This document shows positions 54,605 through 62,554 of a stretch of DNA of 64,000 bases, piece after piece (the stretch's first letter is position 1; each line of letters opens with the position of its first letter). The position numbers and the translations under genes were made by a program. Below the pieces are notes generated by a model. It did not search any database and was not told the DNA's origin. It saw only the letters and a program-made list of their open reading frames with translations. Source of the DNA: an uncultured Alphaproteobacteria bacterium (GTDB taxonomy: Bacteria; Pseudomonadota; Alphaproteobacteria; Rhodobacterales; Rhodobacteraceae); NCBI GenBank assembly GCA_902584635.1, contig CACIAQ010000003.1, positions 1 to 64,000 of the forward strand, read 5' to 3'.

Positions 54605-55105
54605 ATGTATTTTTATCAATCGAGCTTTTTAAATTATATCTTTGTTTTTGCAGTAGGGCTTATATTTATTATAACCCCTACTGCACTAACAACTATGAGC
54701 ATTAATAACACAAACTCCTTCTACCCAGATCTTTTTTTGTGCTTTATTTTCTCTTCAGCTTTAAATAAACCAAAGTCAATTAACTTATATTTAATCTTGT
54801 TCCTTTTACTTTTTTCAGACATTTTACATATGAAGCCAATAGGCCTACTTTCAATTCTTTTATTAACATCCATTTTAGCTATACAGCGTTACCAACTGCA
54901 AATAGAGAGTTCATCATTCTACATTCATTACTTAATATTTTTTATTGTCGTTTCTTGTGTTCAGCTACTTAACCTGTTACTGCACCACATATTTTTTATC
55001 CCAATACCCAGCTTGTTTACAGTTCTCAATCAAACAATTTTTACATTAATGTGTTATCCTCTATTTGATTCACCGTATAAAATATTAAGAGCACAAAAAA
55101 GATAA
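54605..55105 (+). CDS. mreD: Rod shape-determining protein MreD
   Basis: MreD is a small integral membrane protein of the elongasome with an uncertain role, probably packing against MreC. The 166-residue product is nearly all hydrophobic, with five or so membrane helices, FYPDLFLCFIFSS near residue 38 and DILHMKPIGLLSILLL near residue 72, as in MreD. Sequence conservation is low, so position between mreC and mrdA supports the name. It overlaps mrdA by one base. Confidence 0.87.
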   Translation: MYFYQSSFLNYIFVFAVGLIFIITPTALTTMSINNTNSFYPDLFLCFIFSSALNKPKSINLYLILFLLLFSDILHMKPIGLLSILLLTSILAIQRYQLQIESSSFYIHYLIFFIVVSCVQLLNLLLHHIFFIPIPSLFTVLNQTIFTLMCYPLFDSPYKILRAQKR

Positions 55106-57042
55106 TGTCAAAATTCAAGGAAAATAATTTAAAGTCAAAGCTGGTCAATCGGATAAACAGAAGGATAATAGTTTCCGGCTTATTGAAAGCAAGCGCAGTA
55201 GCACTGTTAGGCTGGCATATTAGGAAACTTCAGATTGAGGACTCTGAGGATTATAAGCTATTAGCTGATGCCAACAGAGTTAACCTTAGACTTATTCCCC
55301 CTTCGAGAGGCCTTATTTTCGATAGATTGGGAAGACCAATAGCCGTGAACGAACAAAATTACAGGGTAGTTTTCATAAGAGAACAAACTAATAATCCTCG
55401 AAACGTATTGGCGAGACTTTCCAATATCATAGATTTAGATTTAAAAATTCAAGACAAGCTTTTGCAAGATATGAAAAAAAGAAGTTCCTTTATACCAATA
55501 ACCGTCGCCGAAAACCTTACTTGGGACGACTTTGCAAGAATATCAGTAAATTTGCCCAGCCTTCCGGGCATAATTCCGGAGGTAGGATTGACGCGGCATT
55601 ATAAGGAATACGAAACCTACGCCCACGTAGTTGGATATGTCGGTCCTATATCCGACAAAGATCTTAAATCTGCAAAAAAAGTTGACCCAGTTCTTCAAAT
55701 TCCAAAGTTCCAAATAGGAAAAGTAGGGATAGAGAAAAAGCTTGAGAAGCATTTAAGGGGGAGAGCAGGAGTTAGTAAAGTAGAGGTTAATGCGTCGGGC
55801 CGAGTAATGAGGGAGCTAAATAGAACACAAGGTAAGTCTGGAGAAAATATAAACTTAACCATAGAGACTAATCTTCAGAAGTTCACTTCAGAAAGATTGA
55901 AGGGAATGAGTGCGTCCGCAGTCCTAGTAGATATAGAGAGTGGGGATATATTGTCATTAGTTTCGACCCCAAGCTATAATCCAAATAACTTTGTACTAGG
56001 CATCTCACAATCTAATTGGAACGCTTTACTTAATGATGAAAGAAAACCTCTTTTGAATAAAGCGACTTCTGGAGCATACCCCCCAGGCTCAACATTTAAA
56101 ATGATAGTAGCAGCGGCAGCACTGGAACTAGGTCTTATCGGACTCAATGATAAAATATTTTGTCCAGGATTCTATGAATTAGGCAGCAGAAAATTTCACT
56201 GTTGGCTAAAAGGCGGGCATGGGAAACTGACACTTCAAGAAGCTATTCAGAAGTCTTGTGACGTCTACTTTTATGAACTTTCTCGTAAAGTTGGGGTAAA
56301 AAGAATAGGAGCGATGGCAAGGCTACTGGGCCTTGGTCAATCTTACGACCTACCATTGACCGGTCTAAGTAAGGGACTTATGCCCTCAAAAAAATGGAAG
56401 AAGGAAAGGATGGGGACCAGTTGGCTGGTAGGAGATACCCTCAATGTAGGTATCGGGCAAGGATTTAGCTTAGCAACACCTTTGCAGTTAGCCGTTATGA
56501 CGGCAAGACTTGCTTCTGGGAGACAGATAACCCCAAACCTCATCAGAGCTCCCAATACTACTCCAACTCAACCCAAGCCACTTTCAATAAAAGTAAACAC
56601 CCTAAGTGCTATTAGAAAGGGAATGTTTGATGTTTTAAATGAAAAAGATGGTACAGCTTTTAAATTTAGATCGACTGATGAAAACTCATTAATTGCAGGT
56701 AAAACAGGTACATCTCAAGTTAGAAAAATAACACGAGAGGAGCGTGAGAAAGGTGTGATTAAGAACGAAGATTTACCTTGGAAAATGAGAGACCATGCTC
56801 TTTTCACCTGCTTTGCTCCATATAAAAAACCTAAATACGCTCTCAGTGTGGTAGTTGAGCATGGTGGGAGTGGTTCTAAGGTAGCCGCCCCGATCGCACG
56901 AGATATAATGCTCTTTCAACTGTATGGTGGAATTCCCCCCTTAACAGCTTATCCAGAAACACAAAAATTAGAAGTGCGTAGTAGACTATTAGACATAGCA
57001 AAAAAAATAAATCTAAGTGCTAACATCGACCTTAATATTTAA
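55105..57042 (+). CDS. mrdA: Penicillin-binding protein 2 (elongasome transpeptidase)
   Basis: PBP2 cross-links peptidoglycan during cell elongation with RodA. The 645-residue product has a membrane anchor near residues 25-42, a pedestal domain with LIPPSRGLIFDRLGRPIA, and a transpeptidase domain with the active serine in PPGSTFKMIVAAA (SxxK, near residue 330), SCDVYFYELS (SxN position) near residue 390 and KTGTSQ near residue 533. It is followed by mrdB after two bases. Confidence 0.96.
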   Translation: MSKFKENNLKSKLVNRINRRIIVSGLLKASAVALLGWHIRKLQIEDSEDYKLLADANRVNLRLIPPSRGLIFDRLGRPIAVNEQNYRVVFIREQTNNPRNVLARLSNIIDLDLKIQDKLLQDMKKRSSFIPITVAENLTWDDFARISVNLPSLPGIIPEVGLTRHYKEYETYAHVVGYVGPISDKDLKSAKKVDPVLQIPKFQIGKVGIEKKLEKHLRGRAGVSKVEVNASGRVMRELNRTQGKSGENINLTIETNLQKFTSERLKGMSASAVLVDIESGDILSLVSTPSYNPNNFVLGISQSNWNALLNDERKPLLNKATSGAYPPGSTFKMIVAAAALELGLIGLNDKIFCPGFYELGSRKFHCWLKGGHGKLTLQEAIQKSCDVYFYELSRKVGVKRIGAMARLLGLGQSYDLPLTGLSKGLMPSKKWKKERMGTSWLVGDTLNVGIGQGFSLATPLQLAVMTARLASGRQITPNLIRAPNTTPTQPKPLSIKVNTLSAIRKGMFDVLNEKDGTAFKFRSTDENSLIAGKTGTSQVRKITREEREKGVIKNEDLPWKMRDHALFTCFAPYKKPKYALSVVVEHGGSGSKVAAPIARDIMLFQLYGGIPPLTAYPETQKLEVRSRLLDIAKKINLSANIDLNI

Positions 57043-57043
57043 G

Positions 57044-58156
57044 ATGAGCTTTTTTATTAAACTTATATATATTAACTGGCCACTTCAAATCCTGGTTCTG
57101 GCAACTGCCTTATTTGGCTTTTTAATGTTGTATTCTGTCAGTGGTGGGAGTTGGGATCCATGGACTAAACCTCAGATGACTCGATTTTTTATCAGCTTCC
57201 TTTTAATCTTCGTTATGTCCGCAATTAGTATTTCCTTTTGGCAAAAGATATCTCCTTTCAGCTATATTTTAGGTTTAGCATTATTAATTGCAGTTTATTT
57301 TTTCGGTGAAACAGGAATGGGCGCAAAAAGGTGGTTAGATTTAAAAGTAATAAAATTACAGCCATCAGAAGCGTTCAAAATATCAATAGTTATGACCCTT
57401 GCTTATTATTATCATAAGCTTCCTGTAAGTAAGGTGTCACATCCCTTTTACGTTTTGGTCCCGCTTTTATTAATCATAATTCCAGCTTTTATAGTTTTTC
57501 GGCAACCAGATCTCGGAACAGCCTTAGTTATTATTCTTATAGGCATTTTTGTTATGTTCATTGCCGGGGTACATTTTGGATATTTTTTATTTGGAGGAAT
57601 TAGCTTCTTAGCATTATTGTTTGTATTATTTAAGAGTCGTGGCACAGAGTGGCAACTATTACGAGACTATCATTTCAAAAGGATAGATACCTTTTTAGAT
57701 CCATCAACAGATCCACTAGGGTCAGGTTATCATATAACACAGTCAAAAATTGCTTTGGGTTCAGGAGGTCTTTTCGGGAAGGGTTATATGCAAGGATCAC
57801 AAAGTCAGCTTAATTTCCTACCTGAAAAACATACTGATTTTATTTTCACTACACTAGCTGAGGAGTTTGGGTTTTTTGGTACAATTGGTCTTCTTATAAT
57901 TTATAGCCTCATCGTTTTTCTATGTATTTATTCAGCACTAGCCACTACGAACAAATATTCTCGTTTATTGATAACCGGTCTATGCATGACTTTTTTTACT
58001 TATTTCTCGATAAACATCGCAATGGTAATGGGCCTATTACCTGTTGTGGGGATACCTCTGCCATTAGTTTCCTATGGAGGATCTTCTATGATTGTAGTCA
58101 TGTTGAGCTTTGGGCTCATCCAAAGCGCTTATGTGCATAAAAATAATAGGTTTTGA
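57044..58156 (+). CDS. mrdB: Peptidoglycan glycosyltransferase RodA (MrdB)
   Basis: RodA is a SEDS-family glycan polymerase that works with PBP2. The 370-residue product has about ten membrane helices, with GAKRWLDLKVIKLQPSEAFKI near residue 92 (given as GAKRWL and LQPSEAFK), FRQPDLGTALV, LPEKHTDFIFTTLAEEFGF near residue 264 with the conserved acidic residues, and GIPLPLVSYGGSSMIVVM at the end. ATG 57044 starts two bases after the mrdA stop, in preference to a start inside mrdA at 57017. Confidence 0.96.
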   Translation: MSFFIKLIYINWPLQILVLATALFGFLMLYSVSGGSWDPWTKPQMTRFFISFLLIFVMSAISISFWQKISPFSYILGLALLIAVYFFGETGMGAKRWLDLKVIKLQPSEAFKISIVMTLAYYYHKLPVSKVSHPFYVLVPLLLIIIPAFIVFRQPDLGTALVIILIGIFVMFIAGVHFGYFLFGGISFLALLFVLFKSRGTEWQLLRDYHFKRIDTFLDPSTDPLGSGYHITQSKIALGSGGLFGKGYMQGSQSQLNFLPEKHTDFIFTTLAEEFGFFGTIGLLIIYSLIVFLCIYSALATTNKYSRLLITGLCMTFFTYFSINIAMVMGLLPVVGIPLPLVSYGGSSMIVVMLSFGLIQSAYVHKNNRF

Positions 58157-58157
58157 T

Positions 58158-59090
58158 TTGAATATTTTTGTTTCAACCGGACCTAGAATAGCAGAATATA
58201 AGAAAGTTCTGTTAGATGAAATCAAAGATCAATCTTTAGACTGCACCCTTATCGAAGACATATCAAAGACTAGTGATATAAACGCAATAATATATTCTGA
58301 TGATAGTGACATATCCGACTTTTCCATTTTTTCAGATGAAACCATAATATTTTCAATATTTGCTGGTGTTGAAAAAACACTCCTGAATAAAACTATCAGG
58401 CAACCATTGGTAAGATTAATTGATGTTGAAATGACAGAGTGTATGGCCGAATGGTGTGTCGCTCATGTATTGAGGTATCATCTTGATCTAGATAAATTTA
58501 TTAAGCCAATAAAAAACGAATGGGTAACCTATGGCAAAGAAAGGTTACTTGCAACTCAAGTTGATATTGGAATACTAGGTCTCGGAACATTGGGCTCAGC
58601 CACTGCTAATAAGTTTAAGAAACTCGATTTTAATGTAACAGGTTGGTCTGCAACTGAAAAAAAAATAAGTGGAGTAAATTCATTAGTAGGGCAAGAAGGT
58701 TTAAGAAAAATTTTATCAACCTCCGATTATTTAATTCTTCTATTACCACTTACAGAGAAAACAAAAACCATTATAAATTCAGCCTCACTCAAAATTGTTA
58801 AGAACGGAGCAGTATTGATCAATGCTGGTAGAGGTGGCCTAATTGAAGATAATGACCTTCTTAAAGCACTTGATAGTGGAAAAATATCTGGGTGCACGTT
58901 AGACGTGTTTAACGAAGAACCGCTACCACATGAGCATCCTTTTTGGTTCCACGATAAAGTAACGATTACCCCTCATATCTCTGCTCCAACTCGATTGGAA
59001 AGCTCTATTAAGTCTATCCTAGCAAACATCAGCAGGATAAAAGAAGGGTTACAACCCATCGGATTGGTGACGAAAGAGCGTTTCTATTAA
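58158..59090 (+). CDS. D-2-hydroxyacid dehydrogenase, GhrA-like
   Basis: The family reduces glyoxylate or hydroxypyruvate with NADPH. The 310-residue product has a nucleotide-binding GILGLGTLGSATANKFKKL near residue 137, a catalytic Arg in NAGRGGLIEDNDLL near residue 224, a Glu in DVFNEEPLPHEHPFW and a catalytic His in TPHISAPTR. The start at TTG 58158 directly follows the RodA stop (58156); a start inside rodA at 58110 or 58131 is less likely. Its last codon overlaps the convergent antiporter gene by four bases. Confidence 0.88.
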   Translation: MNIFVSTGPRIAEYKKVLLDEIKDQSLDCTLIEDISKTSDINAIIYSDDSDISDFSIFSDETIIFSIFAGVEKTLLNKTIRQPLVRLIDVEMTECMAEWCVAHVLRYHLDLDKFIKPIKNEWVTYGKERLLATQVDIGILGLGTLGSATANKFKKLDFNVTGWSATEKKISGVNSLVGQEGLRKILSTSDYLILLLPLTEKTKTIINSASLKIVKNGAVLINAGRGGLIEDNDLLKALDSGKISGCTLDVFNEEPLPHEHPFWFHDKVTITPHISAPTRLESSIKSILANISRIKEGLQPIGLVTKERFY

Positions 59091-60781
59091 AAAAGAATAA
59101 TTCCTAAAACTACTAGTAGCACAATAGCAATGAATAGAACCATAGTACCTGAGGTAAGTATTCTTGTCATAACACCTTCCGGCCCAGATACCCGATATAC
59201 TTTATCTAAAAACAACTGCAAAGATTTGTTGAAAAGTTTTAATCCTTTTTGTTCTACTATCTCGAGAAATAATAAAAGCTTAAGTATGAAAAAGGGTAGA
59301 AACACGCGATAGGTCCAATCAAAATCAAGATTTATTGAGCGTGTCTCAGAAGGCAGTTGCCTAAGTTTGCTCAAAATAATGAAAGCTAAAATAGCAAAAC
59401 ACAATAGTTGCAACTGCGTTAAAATGTGTTCAAACGTATATGGATTATATTTAACTTCAAAAGGCATAAGTGCGTACAAATTGTTTGGAAACACCCCTAT
59501 AAAGATACAAACGATTGCTGTTAACCCCATTGCAAGTAACATGTTTATAGGTGCTTCATTTGGTCTTTTGCCTGAATCATGATGAAAAAAAGTAAAATAG
59601 GGAACTTTTATCCCAGAATGAGATAAAACACCAGCTGACGCAAAAACAAGAATTAACCAAATAAATTGATAGTGTTCTTTTCCTGCTCCACTCATAATAA
59701 GCGATTTACTGACAAATCCAGAAAATAGGGGGAAAGCCGATATCGATGCCGCTCCAATAAGGCAAAAGATTGCTGTTAGAGGCATAGTCCTGTATAAACC
59801 TCCTAACTCCGATGCTCTTGAAGTACCCGTTCTAAAAAGAACGGCACCAACACTCATAAAGAGTAGAGCTTTATACAAAATATGAGAGAAGGCGTGCGCC
59901 GCAGTGCCATTTAGGGCTAACTCCGTTCCTATACCTACACCAACAACCATAAAACCAAGTTGATTATTGAGGCTGTATGCTAATACCTTTCTCAAATCAT
60001 TCTCTACCTCTGCAAAGAAAATAGGAAATACGGTCATAGCAGCGCCAATATAAATCAGAAGTTCCGTTCCTGGAAATCCTCGTGCCAACGCGTAAACTGC
60101 AAGTTTTGTGGTGAAAGCAGAAAGTATTACAGTGCCTGTTACAGTGGCAGACGGATAGCTGTCTTGGAGCCAATTATGCAAAAATGGGAAAGCACACTTT
60201 ATGCCGAACGCAACAAAAATAAAAGCTGTAGCCAAACTATTTAGATCCATTTTTATAAAAGATATTGATCCAGTCTCAAAATAAAAAAGAGCAACCCCAA
60301 AAAGCAAAACAACTCCTGATAAAACTTGAATAATAAGATACCGCATTCCAGAGTGGTAAGCGCCTTCGGTTTTTCGAGCCCAAATCAAGAAAACAGATGA
60401 TATAGCTGTAAGCTCCCAATAAACAAAAAGCGTTATAAGGTCCCCGGCGAAAACAGCTCCTATAGCTGCTCCTGAATAAATAAGAGCTATAAAGGGCTGA
60501 GTACTTTCTCGAAGATGGAATGCGAATAAATTTCCTAAAAAAGCAGCTATACAAAAAATAATTCCAAATACGGTCGAAAGCTTATCTACTCTCATAAAGT
60601 TCAGTTTATGGTCCAAAAATTGGACCTTAAATCCCTCATCCCAGTCCCCATTAAGTAAAACTAATAGTGCTATCACAGGGACTACGCAGACGAATGAAGA
60701 CTTAAAAACCCCTTTGGGTATAAAGATTGATACTAGTCCTCCTATCAAAAAGTAAAATGGGAGAGGAAGTGTTGCTAACAT
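59087..60781 (-). CDS. Mnh/Mrp antiporter subunit D-like protein (564 residues)
   Basis: Proteins of this family, related to complex I antiporter subunits, carry ions in multi-subunit Na+/H+ antiporters. The 564-residue product has about 14 to 16 membrane helices, LFVYWELTAISSVFLIWAR near residue 118 (conserved Glu), the Lys-bearing IKCAFPFLHNWLQDSYP near residue 190 and AFTTKLAVYALARGF, and HAFSHILYKALLFMSVGAV near residue 290. It is longer than typical subunit D because of a C-terminal extension. It follows the 96-residue gene directly. Clearly an antiporter-like subunit, but which Mnh role it takes is uncertain. Confidence 0.85.
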   Translation of the reverse strand: MLATLPLPFYFLIGGLVSIFIPKGVFKSSFVCVVPVIALLVLLNGDWDEGFKVQFLDHKLNFMRVDKLSTVFGIIFCIAAFLGNLFAFHLRESTQPFIALIYSGAAIGAVFAGDLITLFVYWELTAISSVFLIWARKTEGAYHSGMRYLIIQVLSGVVLLFGVALFYFETGSISFIKMDLNSLATAFIFVAFGIKCAFPFLHNWLQDSYPSATVTGTVILSAFTTKLAVYALARGFPGTELLIYIGAAMTVFPIFFAEVENDLRKVLAYSLNNQLGFMVVGVGIGTELALNGTAAHAFSHILYKALLFMSVGAVLFRTGTSRASELGGLYRTMPLTAIFCLIGAASISAFPLFSGFVSKSLIMSGAGKEHYQFIWLILVFASAGVLSHSGIKVPYFTFFHHDSGKRPNEAPINMLLAMGLTAIVCIFIGVFPNNLYALMPFEVKYNPYTFEHILTQLQLLCFAILAFIILSKLRQLPSETRSINLDFDWTYRVFLPFFILKLLLFLEIVEQKGLKLFNKSLQLFLDKVYRVSGPEGVMTRILTSGTMVLFIAIVLLVVLGIILF

Positions 60782-61072
60782 TTACTTTTCCTCCATGCCT
60801 GGATAATCTTCACTGTCCACTGCTTTTTTGGCATAGAAATTTTCTGGTCTACCCAAAAGTAACCTTAGTAATCGTGATCCAAATATTATAATTGAAAACA
60901 TTATAAAACCATAAATGCTATAAAAATTATAAGTACTCTCAATTTCAAAATAGACATATCTCTTAACAAAAAAATCTGTCAAGAATAAGCAAAAACACAG
61001 AATAAAGAATGCAACCAGTAGAGCTCGAAGTCGGCTAGCTTTCTCAAAAAATATTAATGGGTTAAATTTCAT
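60782..61072 (-). CDS. Small membrane protein within the Mnh cluster
   Basis: The 96-residue product has two membrane helices (about 17-35 and 48-68), a basic inner segment RLLRLLLGRPENFY and an acidic C-terminal tail (DSEDYPGMEEK). It lies between two subunit-D-like genes without gaps (stop and start codons adjacent at 60781/60782), so it is very likely translated with them. It does not match the MnhC, E, F or G patterns I know. It may be a lineage-specific subunit. Confidence 0.7.
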   Translation of the reverse strand: MKFNPLIFFEKASRLRALLVAFFILCFCLFLTDFFVKRYVYFEIESTYNFYSIYGFIMFSIIIFGSRLLRLLLGRPENFYAKKAVDSEDYPGMEEK

Positions 61073-61080
61073 TTACCTAC

Positions 61081-62553
61081 CTAGCTCACTAAACCATAAT
61101 TAATCATAAAATCTCTTATATAGCCAACGTAAAAAAACAAAAGGAATGAGATACTAGCTGTTATTGCGGGCGGTAGCCAAACAAGTGCGCTCGGTTCTTT
61201 GAAACTTTTGATTTCGGTCTGGACTGTAGGGTTAAGATAAAAGCCCTTTGCAATTAATGGCAAAAGATAAGCGATATTCAAGAGGGAACTTGTTAATAGG
61301 ACTAAAACCACAAATTGTTTGTCTGCCTCAAGAGATGCCAATATTAAAAACCATTTTGCCCAGGACCCACCGATCGGAGGAAGCCCTATTATAGATATGG
61401 CACCTATAAGAAAACTTAAAAACGTAATTGGCATCACCGTTCCCAATCCCTGCATATCACTTATATTTGTTTTCTTGGTTGCTACATAAATAGAACCGGC
61501 GCACATAAATAAAGTGATTTTCCCAAACGCATGGGTGACTATTTGTAGAGCTCCACCTAAAACGCCCAGACTATTCGCAAGAGAGAAAGCAAGCACAACA
61601 TAAGCCAATTGACTTATTGTAGAATAAGCCAGTCGAGCTTTTAAATTATCTTTAGTCATAGCTATCAGAGAAGCAAATAAAATTGAAAAACAAGCTACCC
61701 AGGTTAGCCAATCTGTTGCCCCAGATACTGACAAACTCTCAACCCCAAATATGTAAACACCTACTTTAAGAACTGTAAAAACTCCCGCTTTAACCACAGC
61801 AACAGCATGCAGCAAAGCACTAACAGGTGTGGGCGCGACCATTGCAGCGGGTAGCCACCTATGGAACGGAAATAAAGCTGCTTTCCCGATCCCAAAAGCA
61901 AATAAACCGACAAGAAATGTTAATTCTAGTGATCCAAAGGAGCCATTTAATATTCCACCTTTTACAAAATCCAACGTACCAACAGAAAAATAAATCCAAA
62001 TTATTCCTAGCAACTGGAGACCAATTGACGTTCCTAATAGTATTGATAGGTAAACTCTTGCCCCTCTCAATGCTTCAGTCGAACCCTTATGGGCAACTAA
62101 TGGAAAAGTAATTAGAGTAAGTATTTCATAGAATAGAAATAAGGTGAAAAGATTACCTGAGAATGAGATCCCCATAACACTGGCTATTGACACAGAAAAA
62201 AAGAAAAAGAACCTCGAATGGTTTTTCTCCTTTGCTCCTCTCATATATCCAATCGCGTAAATATGAGTCAGTATCCAAAGCCCTGAGGCCAACAATGAAA
62301 ATATAATACCTAGAGGCTCAATATGAAAGGAAATATCAATCCCTGGCATTATAGTTGACAGCTTATATTGTGTTGCCTGTCCATCAAAGCCGAGAAAAAT
62401 GTTTACACTAAAATAAAACGTTATCAGTGCGCTTAACAAAGTAACAGTATCCCTGACGTTTGGTTTTTTATTAAGAATTAAATTTAACCCGCCTGCTAAT
62501 GCCGGAGTAAAAACTGTTAAAAATATCAAAAACTCTACCGGCATAAAATACAC
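61081..62553 (-). CDS. Mnh/Mrp antiporter subunit D-like protein (490 residues)
   Basis: The 490-residue product has about 14 membrane helices, with LFLFYEILTLITFPLVAHKG near residue 139 (conserved Glu), IGKAALFPFHRWLPAAMVAPTPVSALLHAVAVVKAGV near residue 222 (given as FHRWLPAAMVAPTPVSALLHA, in part) and the Lys in VVKAGVF, all standard for NuoL/M/N-type proton-translocating subunits in Mrp antiporters. A start ATG 62553 sits two bases before the next gene upstream. Subunit assignment D is the closest, but A-like large subunits are not seen here. Confidence 0.87.
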   Translation of the reverse strand: MYFMPVEFLIFLTVFTPALAGGLNLILNKKPNVRDTVTLLSALITFYFSVNIFLGFDGQATQYKLSTIMPGIDISFHIEPLGIIFSLLASGLWILTHIYAIGYMRGAKEKNHSRFFFFFSVSIASVMGISFSGNLFTLFLFYEILTLITFPLVAHKGSTEALRGARVYLSILLGTSIGLQLLGIIWIYFSVGTLDFVKGGILNGSFGSLELTFLVGLFAFGIGKAALFPFHRWLPAAMVAPTPVSALLHAVAVVKAGVFTVLKVGVYIFGVESLSVSGATDWLTWVACFSILFASLIAMTKDNLKARLAYSTISQLAYVVLAFSLANSLGVLGGALQIVTHAFGKITLFMCAGSIYVATKKTNISDMQGLGTVMPITFLSFLIGAISIIGLPPIGGSWAKWFLILASLEADKQFVVLVLLTSSLLNIAYLLPLIAKGFYLNPTVQTEIKSFKEPSALVWLPPAITASISFLLFFYVGYIRDFMINYGLVS

Positions 62554-62554
62554 C